NCBI RefSeq assembly: GCF_900105385.1
Contig: NZ_LT629772.1
Location: forward strand, 3,844,001 to 3,908,000
Direction of reading: 5' to 3'
Length of the DNA: 64,000 nt
Source: Microlunatus soli
GTDB taxonomy: Bacteria; Actinomycetota; Actinomycetes; Propionibacteriales; Propionibacteriaceae
Shown: piece after piece, positions 17,377 through 26,999 of the stretch
How the letters are laid out: every line of letters begins with the position of its first letter
Numbering within the stretch: the first letter of the stretch is position 1
Translations under genes and position numbers: made by a program
Notes under the pieces: model-generated
What the model was told of the DNA's origin: nothing
What the model saw: only the letters and a program-made list of their open reading frames with translations
Databases searched by the model: none

Positions 17377-18308
17377 GCATCGACAGCCGAACCGCCGCCG
17401 AGAAGGCCTACTACCGCAACAGTCAGCGGCCGCCGTGGAAGGAGAAGCCGCCGATCTGGCTGTCTGCCTTCAAGGGGGTGGCGCTCGTGCTGGTCTGTCT
17501 GGCGGTTCTCTATCCGTTCTGGAACATCATTGCCACCAGCCTCGCCTCCGAGCACGAGATCACCGAACACGGCGGACTGATCCCGTTCTTTCCCAAGGCG
17601 CCGACGCTGGCGGCGTACCAAACGATCTTCGCTGGAGGCACCGTGACCCGGGCGATGCTGATCAGCATCGGCATCACCGTGATCGGCACTTGCCTGAACG
17701 TGATCTTCACCGCCAGCCTGGCCTATGCACTGAGCCGTCCGATCTTCGCCGGCCGGTTCATCCTGACCACCGTCCTGCTGACCATGTTGTTCGGCGCCGG
17801 GATCATCCCGAACTTCCTGTTGATCAACGCTCTCGGGCTCTACGACAGTCTGGCCGCGTTGATCGTCCCGGGGTTGATCAGTGCCTTCAACTTCCTGGTG
17901 ATGCGGAACTTCTTCCAGTCCATCCCCGGCGAGCTGCTGGACTCCGCGCGGGTCGACGGCGCCGGCGACGTCTCCATCTTCGTCCGGATCGTGATGCCGC
18001 TGTCCAAGGCGGTCACCGCCGTGGTGGCGCTGTTCTACGCCGTCGGCCATTGGAACGCCTACTTCAACGCCCTGCTCTATCTGCAGGACCAGAACAAATG
18101 GCCGCTGCCGCTGGTGTTGCGGCTGTACGTCCTGCAGGGCCAGCCGGTCGGCGCCACCGGCAGCAACGTGGTGACCGACGCGATCCCGTCGATCCAGGCG
18201 ATCCAGATGGCGGTAGTGGTCGTCGCGCTGGTGCCGATCCTGCTGGTCTATCCGTTCCTGCAGCGCTACTTCACCAAGGGAGTGCTGACCGGCGCCATCA
18301 AGGGGTGA
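17373..18308 (+). CDS. ABC transporter permease, LplC type
   Basis: Second permease of the importer (311 residues), with a cytoplasmic N terminus and six membrane segments. The EAA-like loop is DSARVDGAGDVSIFVRIVMP. FYAVGHWNAYFNALLYL and the terminal LQRYFTKGVLTGAIKG are typical of the LplC/YtcP group. The ATG overlaps the preceding stop (ATGA). No ATPase gene is present, again suggesting a shared ATPase encoded elsewhere. Confidence 0.94.
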   Translation: MSIDSRTAAEKAYYRNSQRPPWKEKPPIWLSAFKGVALVLVCLAVLYPFWNIIATSLASEHEITEHGGLIPFFPKAPTLAAYQTIFAGGTVTRAMLISIGITVIGTCLNVIFTASLAYALSRPIFAGRFILTTVLLTMLFGAGIIPNFLLINALGLYDSLAALIVPGLISAFNFLVMRNFFQSIPGELLDSARVDGAGDVSIFVRIVMPLSKAVTAVVALFYAVGHWNAYFNALLYLQDQNKWPLPLVLRLYVLQGQPVGATGSNVVTDAIPSIQAIQMAVVVVALVPILLVYPFLQRYFTKGVLTGAIKG

Positions 18309-18389
18309 TCGGACCGGCCGCACAGGCCCCGGGCTCGGCCGTCCCGTTCAGCTCGTCACATGTCCTGATCAACAGAGAGGTTGTTCCAG

Positions 18390-20000
18390 ATGTCATCGCA
18401 TGTCTCCCGTCGCGGGCTTCTCGGCGGACTGATCGGCGTCGGTGCAATGGCCGCCGTCGGATCGCCGCTGCTGTCGGCCTGTTCGACCGGACCGAAGGTC
18501 GCCAACACCAGGGCCGCGGTGAACACGGTCAAACTGCCGACCTTCGTCGCTTTCGACGGTCCGACGCCGCAATACCCGTCGTCGTTGCCCGCCGCCCCGT
18601 CCGGCTTCACGAAGTATCCGGCCGACACCGTCCGGACGGTGCCGAAGCCGCCGCTCACCGAGCCGCTGTCGGCGATGGTCGGCACCTTCAGTCCGTTGCC
18701 CACCGGGCAGGCCAAGAACCCGGCATGGAAGGAGGTCGAGAGCCGGCTCGGGGCTCGCCTGGACCTGACCATCGTGCCGAACAGTGACTACCTGACGAAG
18801 TTCCAGACCGCGATCGCGGGCAAGAAGTTGCCCGACGTCACCCTGGTCAGCACGATCGATCATCCGGCCGAGTTCTTCAATTCGGTCGCGGTCGACCTGA
18901 CCGCACACCTGTCCGGTGACGCGATCAAGGACTATCCCAACCTGGCGGCGATCCCAACGCTGGCCTGGAAAGATTGCATCGTCGACAACAAGATCTTCAA
19001 GCTACCGATCCCGCGCGGTGGCAGTGCCGGTGCCGGGTTCTACAACAAGACCCTGCTGGACAAGGCCGGCATCACGACGATGCCGACCGACACCGACGAC
19101 TTCCTCGACGCCCTGGTGGAGCTGACCCGACCGCAGGACGGTCATTGGGGCTTCATCAACACCACCGGAAACACCTACTTCCAGGTGATAGCGATGATGT
19201 TCGGCGTGCCGTACGGCTGGCGAAACGATCATGGCAAGCTGATCGCCGATCTGGAGACCGACGAGTACGCCGCCGCGATCGAGTACATGACCACGATGGT
19301 GAAGAAGAAGCTGCAGGTGCCCGGGTCGGACGGCATCGACGGCACCGCGCGGACCAACAGTTTCAAGGCAGGCAAGGCCGCCTTCGTCCAGGATGGCCTG
19401 CCCGGCTATCTGGGCTACTTCAGCGAGATGCCCGAGGGTGAGCCGTTGCCGTACATCCCGGTCGGGGCGCCAGGGCAGAAGGGCGTCACCTACTTCGACA
19501 ACGTCACCTTCGGCACCACCTTCATCAACAAGAAGAGTGAGGCACGGATACAGCAGATCCTCGGCGCCTTGAACTTCTTCGCCGCGCCCTTCGGCAGCGA
19601 GGAGTACACATTGCTGCACTACGGCATCCAGGGTAAGGACCATACCCTGGACAAGAGTGGATCGCCGGTGCTGACCGAACAGGGCAGCCGTGATCTCACC
19701 GTCCCGTGGGGCTACCTGGTCGGCCCGGGGCTGACCATTTCCAACTCCGATCCAGACTTCGTCAAGCAGTACATCGACGCGAACCAGGCCGTGGACAAGA
19801 TGGCGGTCGAGAACCCGTGCAAGAACCTGATCTCGCCGACGTCGAACGAGAAGGGCACCAAGATCTCCACCGACCTCAGCGACGTCCGCAACGACATCAT
19901 CGCCGGTCGCAAGAAGATGACGGACTGGAAACCGGCCGTCGAGAAGTGGCGCAAGGACGGCGGTGACGCGATGCGCCAGGAGTATCAGTCGGTGCTCTGA
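18390..20000 (+). CDS. extracellular substrate-binding lipoprotein, LplA type
   Basis: Binding protein of the importer (536 residues), longer than ordinary sugar-binding proteins and similar in build to LplA/YtcQ proteins. SRRGLLGGLIGVGAMAAV and lipobox LSAC give a probable Tat lipoprotein. The mature part has PDVTLVSTIDHPAEFF and GTTFINKKSEARIQQIL. ATG 18390 follows GAGAGG at nine bases; an in-frame TTG at 18381 is less likely. The large ligand cleft expected for this group fits oligosaccharides. Confidence 0.92.
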   Translation: MSSHVSRRGLLGGLIGVGAMAAVGSPLLSACSTGPKVANTRAAVNTVKLPTFVAFDGPTPQYPSSLPAAPSGFTKYPADTVRTVPKPPLTEPLSAMVGTFSPLPTGQAKNPAWKEVESRLGARLDLTIVPNSDYLTKFQTAIAGKKLPDVTLVSTIDHPAEFFNSVAVDLTAHLSGDAIKDYPNLAAIPTLAWKDCIVDNKIFKLPIPRGGSAGAGFYNKTLLDKAGITTMPTDTDDFLDALVELTRPQDGHWGFINTTGNTYFQVIAMMFGVPYGWRNDHGKLIADLETDEYAAAIEYMTTMVKKKLQVPGSDGIDGTARTNSFKAGKAAFVQDGLPGYLGYFSEMPEGEPLPYIPVGAPGQKGVTYFDNVTFGTTFINKKSEARIQQILGALNFFAAPFGSEEYTLLHYGIQGKDHTLDKSGSPVLTEQGSRDLTVPWGYLVGPGLTISNSDPDFVKQYIDANQAVDKMAVENPCKNLISPTSNEKGTKISTDLSDVRNDIIAGRKKMTDWKPAVEKWRKDGGDAMRQEYQSVL

Positions 20001-20058
20001 GGAGCGTGCCGGCCATGATCAACACACCACCAGGACTCAACGGAGAGGGCCATTCACC

Positions 20059-21651
20059 ATGCATGATCATTCGGCGGACACCCGTACCGGACTACCCCGG
20101 CGCACCGCGCTCAGGATCGGAGCAGGGGCAGTGGCGGGCCTCGCCCTGGCAGCCACCACGGCTCGGCCGGCTACCGCCGTCGGACCGTCCCGTCCCGACC
20201 CACAGATCCACGGCAATCGTCTACGCCGGGTGACAGCCGACACTACCCGGGTGCTGAAGAACCCCTTGTCCGGTTGGGTTCTTTACGGCAGCACCGGAGT
20301 TGCCGACGACTACTGGCAGTCCCTGGATGATCTTGCCGCACCGGTGCGGATCCAGGGCTACGCCAACACCCTCTATCTGCGGATCGCCTGGTCGGTGCTC
20401 AACCCGGCCGAGGACGTCTACGGGTGGAACACCGACGACAAGCTGAAATCCTTGATCGACACCGCCCGGCAGCGCGGCATGAAGCTCGCCTTCCGAGTGG
20501 TCACCGACAGCCGCGACAAGGCCACCGACTTCACGCCGTCCTATGTCCGCGGCGCCGGCGCGCAGGGTTATCAGACCCAGACCGGCAGTCACACGGTCTG
20601 GACCGCCTATCCTGACGATCCGATCTTCCGGGCCAAGTACGAGAAGTTCCTGATCGCCTTCGCCGCGGAGTTCAACGATCCCGAGGTCGTCGACTTCATG
20701 GACGGCTACGGGCTCGGCAAGTGGGGCGAGGGACATTCGCTGATCTATCTCGACGACGCTAACCGGGAGGAGGTGTTCCGCTGGAACATCGGTCTGTGGC
20801 TGCGGCTGTTCGACAAGGTCCCGGTCGCGGTCAATTACCACCGGTTCATCGGCTGGCACAAGCCGGGCGATCCGCCCTCGGCGACCACCGGCTGGGGCAG
20901 CCCGGCACCTGGCAGCCTCGAGTTGCTCACCTGGGCGTTCGAGCAGGGCTGCAGCCTGCGGCATGACGCCTTCGGGATGACCACCTATTACGGCCAGTGG
21001 GAACGCGACCTGGCGGCCGCCTGGAAGTTCCGTCGCCCGGTGATCATGGAGGGCGGCTGGATCACCGGGTCGCACAGCTACACCGACGATCCGCGCGGAT
21101 ATCAGACCCCTCGCGACGTCCGGCAGGGGGAATACGACGATTCCGCCGAGGGGCACGTCAACACAATGGACTTCCGGGTCGGCAACGAGACCCTGAGTTG
21201 GTTCAACGACGCACCCGACCTGATCGACGCGTTCACCGCCAACGGGTCCTACCGGCTCTATCCGGACACACTGTCGCTGCCGACAGTGCTGCATCCGGGT
21301 GCCGCGCCGACCATCGTGCACCGCTGGAGCAATGACGGGTGGGGGTACTGCCCGAACAACCTCCCGCAGTGGGGGTACCGGTACAAGCCGGCCTTTGCCC
21401 TGCTCGATGAGGACCTGACGGTGGTAGCGACCGCGGTCGACCGGGACGCCGAGCCGTCGGTCTGGCTGCGCGGCACTTCGACCGAGTACCGGTTCACTCC
21501 GAAGATCGACAACGTTCCGGGTGGGCGCTATCAGTGGGGTGTCGCGGTCGTCGACACCGGCCGGTCGGATACTCCGGGGCTGGAGTTGGCAGCCGAGGGC
21601 CGAGTCAGCCCGTCCGGCTGGTTGTTGGTGGGGGACTGCACTGTCGGCTGA
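20059..21651 (+). CDS. Tat-exported glycosidase-like protein with a DUF4832-type C terminus
   Basis: A 530-residue secreted protein. PRRTALRIGAGAVAGLALAA and a likely signal-peptidase site after ARPATA predict Tat export. The mature protein resembles a (beta/alpha)8 glycosidase: NPLSGWVLYGS, TLYLRIAWSVLNPAEDVYGW, DGYGLGKWGEG and VIMEGGW (candidate acidic residues). A beta-rich end (DRDAEPSVWLRGTSTEYRF) resembles DUF4832. The exact family and bond are not certain. As last gene of the LplBC-type operon, it probably releases the importer's substrate. Confidence 0.8.
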   Translation: MHDHSADTRTGLPRRTALRIGAGAVAGLALAATTARPATAVGPSRPDPQIHGNRLRRVTADTTRVLKNPLSGWVLYGSTGVADDYWQSLDDLAAPVRIQGYANTLYLRIAWSVLNPAEDVYGWNTDDKLKSLIDTARQRGMKLAFRVVTDSRDKATDFTPSYVRGAGAQGYQTQTGSHTVWTAYPDDPIFRAKYEKFLIAFAAEFNDPEVVDFMDGYGLGKWGEGHSLIYLDDANREEVFRWNIGLWLRLFDKVPVAVNYHRFIGWHKPGDPPSATTGWGSPAPGSLELLTWAFEQGCSLRHDAFGMTTYYGQWERDLAAAWKFRRPVIMEGGWITGSHSYTDDPRGYQTPRDVRQGEYDDSAEGHVNTMDFRVGNETLSWFNDAPDLIDAFTANGSYRLYPDTLSLPTVLHPGAAPTIVHRWSNDGWGYCPNNLPQWGYRYKPAFALLDEDLTVVATAVDRDAEPSVWLRGTSTEYRFTPKIDNVPGGRYQWGVAVVDTGRSDTPGLELAAEGRVSPSGWLLVGDCTVG

Positions 21652-21705
21652 CATCTCGGAATTTCTGATCTGACGAAACTCTGGCCGATCGGGCCGGTCG
21701 AAGAC

Positions 21706-21711
21706 TAATAT
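21706..21711 (+). promoter_or_regulatory. candidate -10 element of the pyrimidine-type operon
   Basis: TAATAT stands out in the only A/T-rich part of the 109-bp gap before the amidohydrolase gene, about 50 bp from its ATG. No convincing -35 is seen, so this is tentative. Confidence 0.35.
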
Positions 21712-21760
21712 CCGCTGTCTACGCTCCAACTGCCGACAAAGGCTTCGGAAGAGGTAGACC

Positions 21761-22609
21761 ATGACGACGATTCGCGCGGCGATCAGTCAGACGACCTGGA
21801 CCGGTGACCAGCCCTCGATGCTGGACAAGCATGAGCAGTTCGCCCGGGACGCCGCGGCCGGCGGCGCCCAGGTGATCTGCTTCCAGGAGCTCTTTCACGG
21901 GCCGTACTTCGGCATCGTGCAGGATCCGAAGTACTACCGCTTCGCCGAGCCCGCCGACGGGCCGGTGGTGCAGCGATTCGCTGCACTGGCACGCGAGTTG
22001 GGGATCGTGATGGTGCTGCCGATCTATGAGGAGGAGCACGCCGGCGTCTACTACAACACCGCCGTCCTCGTCGACGCCGACGGCACCGTGATCGGCAAGT
22101 ACCGCAAGAACCATCTGCCGCAGGTGGAGAAGTTCTGGGAGAAGTTCTACTTCCGTCCCGGCAACCTCGGCTACCCGGTCTTCGACACCTCGATCGGCCG
22201 GATCGGGATGTACATCTGTTACGACCGGCACTTTCCCGAGGGTTGGCGGGAACTCGGCCTGGCCGGTGCCGACATGGTCTTCAACCCCAACGCGACCAAG
22301 CCGGGGCTGTCCAACCGACTGTGGGAGATCGAACAACCGGCCGCCGCCGTCGCCAACGGCTACTTCGTGCTCGCTCCCAATCGGGTCGGCCGGGAGGACA
22401 ACGAGTTCGGCGACGAGGCGGTGGACTTCTACGGCCGCAGTCAGGTCGTCGACCCCCGCGGCAACTACGTCGGCGAGCTCGGGGCCAGCGACCACGAGGA
22501 GCTGCTGATCCGTGATCTCGACCTCGATCTGGTCCGGCAGATGCGTGAGGACTGGCAGTTCTACCGGGATCGTCGCCCCGACAGCTACACCGTGATCAGC
22601 AAGCCCTGA
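21761..22609 (+). CDS. nitrilase-superfamily amidohydrolase, beta-ureidopropionase type
   Basis: Predicted to hydrolyse an N-carbamoyl beta-amino acid to the amino acid, CO2 and ammonia (282 residues). The catalytic triad is Glu43 (CFQELFHGPY), Lys116 (KYRKNHLP) and Cys153 (YICYDRHFPEG). GGAAGAGG precedes the ATG. It directly precedes dihydropyrimidinase, whose product would be its substrate, which favours N-carbamoyl-beta-alanine over N-carbamoylputrescine, the other close option. First gene of a three-gene set. Confidence 0.88.
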   Translation: MTTIRAAISQTTWTGDQPSMLDKHEQFARDAAAGGAQVICFQELFHGPYFGIVQDPKYYRFAEPADGPVVQRFAALARELGIVMVLPIYEEEHAGVYYNTAVLVDADGTVIGKYRKNHLPQVEKFWEKFYFRPGNLGYPVFDTSIGRIGMYICYDRHFPEGWRELGLAGADMVFNPNATKPGLSNRLWEIEQPAAAVANGYFVLAPNRVGREDNEFGDEAVDFYGRSQVVDPRGNYVGELGASDHEELLIRDLDLDLVRQMREDWQFYRDRRPDSYTVISKP

Positions 22610-22621
22610 GGGGGATCCAGC

Positions 22622-24043
22622 ATGGCCACCATCCTGATCACCGGCGGCACCGTCATCCAGGCCACCGGCGAGACGGCCGCCGACGTGTTGATCGACGGCG
22701 AACAGATCGCCGCCGTCCTCGCGCCCGGGTCGACGCTGCTCGGACATGATCTTGCTGCCGGTGTCGACCGGGTGATCGACGCCGCAGGCAAGTATGTGAT
22801 TCCGGGTGGCGTCGATGCCCACACCCACATGGAGATGCCGTTCGGTGGCACGGAAGCCTGCGACACCTTCGAGACCGGCACCCGGGCGGCCGCCTGGGGC
22901 GGCACCACGACGATCATCGACTTCGCCATCCAGCGCTCCGGGGAACAGGTCGAGGACGGGTTGGCGCAGTGGCATCGCAAGGCCGACGGCAACTGCGCGA
23001 TCGACTACGGCTTCCATCAGATCATCGGCGGCGTGGACGAGCAGAGTCTGAAGGCGATGGACACGCTGATCGACGAGGGCATCACCAGCTACAAGTTGTT
23101 CATGGCCTATCCCGGCGTCTTCTACTCCGACGACGCCCAGGTGCTGCGTGCGATGCAGAAGGCATCGGAGCTGGGGCTGCTCACCATGATGCACGCCGAG
23201 AACGGGCCGGCGATCGACGTGTTGGCCGAGCAATTGGTCGAGCGGGGCAAGACATCGCCGTACTACCACGGGATCGCGCGGGCCTGGCAGCTGGAGGAGG
23301 AGGCCACCCATCGGGCGATCATGCTGGCCGATGTCGCCCGGGCTCCGCTCTATGTGGTGCACGTCTCGGCCAAACAAGCGGTCGCGCAACTGGCCGCTGC
23401 CCGCGGCGAAGGGAAGAACGTCTTCGGCGAGACCTGCCCGCAGTATCTCTATCTGTCCTTGGAGGAACAGCTCGGAGCGCCGGGATTCGAGGGAGCCAAA
23501 TGGGTCTGCTCGACGCCGCTGCGGTCCCGGGCCGAGGGACACCAGGACGCGATCTGGCAGGCGCTGCGCGGCAACGATCTACAAATGGTGTCCACCGATC
23601 ATTGCCCGTTCTGCATGAAGGATCAGAAGGAGTTGGGAGTCGACGACTTCCGGGCCATCCCGAACGGGATCGGCTCGGTGGAGCATCGGATGAACCTGCT
23701 CTACCAGGGTGTGGTGACCGGCCGGATCAGCCGGCCGCGCTGGGTCGAGCTGACCTCGACGACTCCGGCGCGGATGTTCGGTCTGTACGGCAGGAAGGGA
23801 GTGATCGCGCCCGGAGCCGATGCCGACGTCGTGATCTACGACCCGAACGGCCACACCTCGATCGGGCTGCAGAAGACCCACCACATGAACATGGATCACT
23901 CGGCCTGGGAGGGGTTCGAGATCGACGGGCATGTTGATCTTGTCCTCTCCCGCGGGGCGGTGCTGATCGACGACGGCGCCTATGTCGGCCGCAAGGGCCA
24001 CGGGCGCTATCTGAAACGGGACCTGAGTCAGTACCTGAACTGA
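22622..24043 (+). CDS. hydA: dihydropyrimidinase
   Basis: Opens the ring of 5,6-dihydropyrimidines, or hydantoins, to N-carbamoyl amino acids (473 residues). The metal-binding VDAHTHMEMPFGG carries His67 and His69. Lys158 in TSYKLFMAYPG is the carboxylated bridging lysine, and later metal ligands lie in YVVHVSA and STDHCPF. It sits 12 bp after the amidohydrolase and 34 bp before the LLM oxidoreductase, giving consecutive steps of reductive pyrimidine breakdown. Substrate range may extend to hydantoins. Confidence 0.94.
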   Translation: MATILITGGTVIQATGETAADVLIDGEQIAAVLAPGSTLLGHDLAAGVDRVIDAAGKYVIPGGVDAHTHMEMPFGGTEACDTFETGTRAAAWGGTTTIIDFAIQRSGEQVEDGLAQWHRKADGNCAIDYGFHQIIGGVDEQSLKAMDTLIDEGITSYKLFMAYPGVFYSDDAQVLRAMQKASELGLLTMMHAENGPAIDVLAEQLVERGKTSPYYHGIARAWQLEEEATHRAIMLADVARAPLYVVHVSAKQAVAQLAAARGEGKNVFGETCPQYLYLSLEEQLGAPGFEGAKWVCSTPLRSRAEGHQDAIWQALRGNDLQMVSTDHCPFCMKDQKELGVDDFRAIPNGIGSVEHRMNLLYQGVVTGRISRPRWVELTSTTPARMFGLYGRKGVIAPGADADVVIYDPNGHTSIGLQKTHHMNMDHSAWEGFEIDGHVDLVLSRGAVLIDDGAYVGRKGHGRYLKRDLSQYLN

Positions 24044-24077
24044 CCACGGCCCGGACGACCTGGCTGAGGGGGAGCGA

Positions 24078-25094
24078 ATGGACTTCGGGATCGTGCTGCA
24101 GTGTGATCCGCCCGCGGCGCGAACGGTCGCGCTGGCGCGGCAGGCCGAGGAATACGGCTTCAGCCACGTCTGGACCTTCGACAGTCATCTGCTGTGGCAG
24201 GAGCCGTACGTCATCCACAGCCGGATCCTGGCCGAGACCCGCAGGGTGATGGTCGGGCCGTTCGTCACCAATCCGGCGACCCGCGACTGGACCGTCACCG
24301 CCTCGGTGTTCGCCACCCTGAACCAGATGTACGGCAACCGCACCGTCTGCGGCATCGGCCGTGGCGATTCCGCGGTCCGGGTCACCAACGGCAAGCCGAC
24401 GACCCTGGCCGAGCTGCGGGAGGCGATCGCGGTGATCAAGGGGCTGGCCAACGGCCGGCAGGTCGACTATCGCGGGTCGACGGTGAGATTTCCCTGGGCC
24501 GCGGACAGTCGCTGCGAGGTGTGGGTGGCGGCCTACGGGCCGAAGGCGCTGGCGCTGGCCGGTGAGGTCGGTGACGGCTACATCCTGCAGCTCGCCGACC
24601 CCGACATCGGGCGCTGGATGATCAACGAAGTCAGACGGGCAGCGATCGAAGCCGGACGCGATCCGGACGCGATCACCTTCTGTGTCGCGGCGCCGTTCTA
24701 CATCGGTCAGGAGCGGCAGCACATGCGTGATCAGAGCCGGTGGTTCGGCGGCATGGTCGGCAATCACGTCGCCGATCTGGTCGCTCGCTACGGCAAGGAC
24801 GGCGGCCTCCCGGCCGCCCTCACCGACTACATCGCCGGCCGGCAGGGCTACGACTACAACGAGCACGGCCGGGCCGGCAACACGCACACCGACTTCGTCC
24901 CCGACGAGATCATCGACCGCTTCTGCATCCTCGGCTCGGCCACCGATCACATCGCCAGACTCCAACAGCTGAAGGAGATCGGGGTCCATCAGTTCGCCGG
25001 CTATCTCCAGCACGACAACAAGGAGGAAACCCTGCGAAGCTACGGTGAGACGGTCATCCCGGCGCTCCGCGAGCACCTGGCCGCCAGATCCTGA
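24078..25094 (+). CDS. LLM-class, F420-type oxidoreductase (TIGR03842-like)
   Basis: A luciferase-like barrel protein of 338 residues, starting MDFGIVLQCDPPAARTVALA, with VMVGPFVTNPATRDWTVTAS, TVCGIGRGDSAVRV and VWVAAYGPKALALAGEVGDG. These match the F420-associated LLM group found beside dihydropyrimidinase. Cofactor choice (F420 or FMN) cannot be proved from sequence. No DPD-type dihydropyrimidine dehydrogenase is nearby. This enzyme could supply or consume the dihydropyrimidine, which is inference. Confidence 0.88.
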   Translation: MDFGIVLQCDPPAARTVALARQAEEYGFSHVWTFDSHLLWQEPYVIHSRILAETRRVMVGPFVTNPATRDWTVTASVFATLNQMYGNRTVCGIGRGDSAVRVTNGKPTTLAELREAIAVIKGLANGRQVDYRGSTVRFPWAADSRCEVWVAAYGPKALALAGEVGDGYILQLADPDIGRWMINEVRRAAIEAGRDPDAITFCVAAPFYIGQERQHMRDQSRWFGGMVGNHVADLVARYGKDGGLPAALTDYIAGRQGYDYNEHGRAGNTHTDFVPDEIIDRFCILGSATDHIARLQQLKEIGVHQFAGYLQHDNKEETLRSYGETVIPALREHLAARS

Positions 25095-25121
25095 GCGCAG
25101 CGGCCCCGGCCCGCCGTCCGA

Positions 25122-26270
25122 TCAGGCAGGCGCTGCCGCGGCGAACGCCCGCGCCAGGCCGTGCGGAGCGTCGGCGGCGAAGATCAACTCCAGACTGTCG
25201 GCAGAGTCCTGCGCCGCCGCGGCGGAGCGGGGGAAAAGCGCCTCCTGATAGCTCGCTACCGCTTGCTCGAGATCATCCGGTGAGGCCACGATCGCGCGGC
25301 CGAACTCGGCACCGTCGAGCATCGCCAGGTTGGCGCCCTCACCGGCGAAGGGGGACATCAGGTGGGCGGCGTCGCCGAGCAGCGTGACGCCCGGTGTGTG
25401 GGGCCAGCTGTGGCCGACCGGCAACGCGTTGATCCGGCGCGGGATGATCGGACCGTCGGCGTGTTCGATCATCCCGCGGAGCGCAGGGTGCCAGCCGTCC
25501 AGCATCTTTGACACGGTGGTCCGGGCCGTCGCGGTGTCGGCGAAGTCGATGGTGTCGATCCAGTCCTCCGCACACCGATGGCCGACGTAGACGTGCAGGC
25601 TGCCGTCGGCTTCGCGATGCCCGAGGACGCCGAGATCGCCGTCGAGAGCGAACAGCATGCCGCCGCCCATCATGGCCGCCTCCGCCGGATGCCGACGGTC
25701 CGCGTCGTGCAGATCCACCTCCAGGAAGCAGATCCCGGCATAGGCCGGACGGGCGTCGGAAACCAGCGGCCGGATCCGCGACCACGCACCGTCGGCGCCG
25801 ATCAGCAGATCGGTGGTGTAGCTGCGGCCGTCCGCCAGCTGCACCAGGTGACGTCCGGTCGCGGAGTCGATCGGCTCGGCACCGGTGACCTTCTGGCCCC
25901 AGCGGATGGTCGCCGCGGGCAGTGCATCCAGCAGCAGATCGCGGAGCTGTCCGCGGTCGATCTCCGGACGATCGAACGTGCCCGGATCGGCCTCGTCGCG
26001 GAGCACCGTTCCGCTGCGGTCGACGATCCGCATCGCCTCACCGCCGGGATGGACCAAGGTGCGGAAGGAGTCGTGCAGCCCGGCGGTGCGCAGTGCGCTC
26101 TGCCCACTCTCGGCGTGGATGTCGAGCATGCCGCCCTGGACCCGGGAGTGGCGGGAGGGTTCGGCTTCCAGTACGACCGTGTCGATGCCGTTCGCCGTCA
26201 GGACGCGGGCCAGGGTGAGGCCGCCTAGTCCGCCGCCGACGATGCAGATGGGGAGGTGTTCGGGTGTCAT
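25122..26270 (-). CDS. FAD-dependent monooxygenase, TetX/PHBH-like
   Basis: A 382-residue flavoprotein hydroxylase. The N-terminal dinucleotide motif GGGLGGLTLARVL, the DG-type middle motif LLIGADGAWSRIRP, and GDAAHLMSPFAGEGANLAMLDG, which contacts FAD ribose, define the family. TetX-like members modify tetracyclines, but most act on other aromatics, so no substrate is claimed. The frame is open far upstream, but ATG 26270 is chosen because it overlaps the TetR stop by ATGA. The two genes form a regulated pair. Confidence 0.92.
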   Translation of the reverse strand: MTPEHLPICIVGGGLGGLTLARVLTANGIDTVVLEAEPSRHSRVQGGMLDIHAESGQSALRTAGLHDSFRTLVHPGGEAMRIVDRSGTVLRDEADPGTFDRPEIDRGQLRDLLLDALPAATIRWGQKVTGAEPIDSATGRHLVQLADGRSYTTDLLIGADGAWSRIRPLVSDARPAYAGICFLEVDLHDADRRHPAEAAMMGGGMLFALDGDLGVLGHREADGSLHVYVGHRCAEDWIDTIDFADTATARTTVSKMLDGWHPALRGMIEHADGPIIPRRINALPVGHSWPHTPGVTLLGDAAHLMSPFAGEGANLAMLDGAEFGRAIVASPDDLEQAVASYQEALFPRSAAAAQDSADSLELIFAADAPHGLARAFAAAAPA

Positions 26271-26998
26271 CGGTGGTCCTCCTGTGTGGGTGGGGTGGTG
26301 ATCGTGGCGGTCGCGGCGATCCCGGACAGCACCGCTCGGAACGCCCATCGCAGTCGATCGGGACCGTTGCCGGCCAGGGCCACGTCGGCGTGCGCTGCCA
26401 GGTGCGGCAGCCGCCCGGGATCCGCGGCGCGGACCGCGGCCTCGACCGCAGCCCAACCATGGCTCGGATCGACGGCAGGGTTGGGATCCGCGGTGTCCCG
26501 GGCGCCGTGCTCGGCGGCTTCCGCGGTGCCGAGCAAGATCAACAGGTCGGCGCCCCAGGCGGCCCGGTCGGGTGCGACGTCGCCGTCGAGCAGCAGACCG
26601 AGCAGCCGGTCGAACAGGCCGAGAGCGTGTTCGCCGGACGGTCTGATCATCAGCGCCGCACGTGCCAGTCCGGGGTAGCCGGACAGCAGCACGGTGTAGT
26701 CGATCAGGAGTTGCTCGACCTGCTCGGTCCAGGGTCCGGAGCCGGACGGCCGCAGATCGCCGAGCAGTCGATCCAGCATCGCGCTGTGCAGCTCCGCGGT
26801 GTTGGCGACGTAGACGTACAACGATGCCGGGCCGGTGTCGAGCTCCTGGGCCACTCGCCGCATCGTCACCTTGGCCAAGCCCTCGGTCCGCATGATCTCG
26901 ACCGCGGAGTCGATGATCCAGTCGCGGGACAGCGGCGGTTTGGCGGGGCGATCGCGTCGGCTGCGTGGCGATGACTCGGAAGCGTTCACGAACACCAT
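26267..26998 (-). CDS. TetR-family transcriptional repressor
   Basis: N-terminal helix-turn-helix region AVEIMRTEGLAKVTMRRVAQ plus GPASLYVYVANTAELHSAML, then a variable TetR_C ligand domain (243 residues from the chosen start). The frame is open to 27124. ATG 26998 is chosen because a perfect palindrome ends two bases upstream and earlier starts would place the operator inside the gene. No ribosome site is evident, so initiation is uncertain. It probably controls itself, the monooxygenase and perhaps the divergent tctC. Confidence 0.85.
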   Translation of the reverse strand: MVFVNASESSPRSRRDRPAKPPLSRDWIIDSAVEIMRTEGLAKVTMRRVAQELDTGPASLYVYVANTAELHSAMLDRLLGDLRPSGSGPWTEQVEQLLIDYTVLLSGYPGLARAALMIRPSGEHALGLFDRLLGLLLDGDVAPDRAAWGADLLILLGTAEAAEHGARDTADPNPAVDPSHGWAAVEAAVRAADPGRLPHLAAHADVALAGNGPDRLRWAFRAVLSGIAATATITTPPTQEDHR

Positions 26999-26999
26999 C

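Noticed and set aside
25122-26270. Tetracycline resistance gene
   Set aside because: The family resemblance to TetX is general to FAD hydroxylases, and nothing in the sequence singles out tetracycline.
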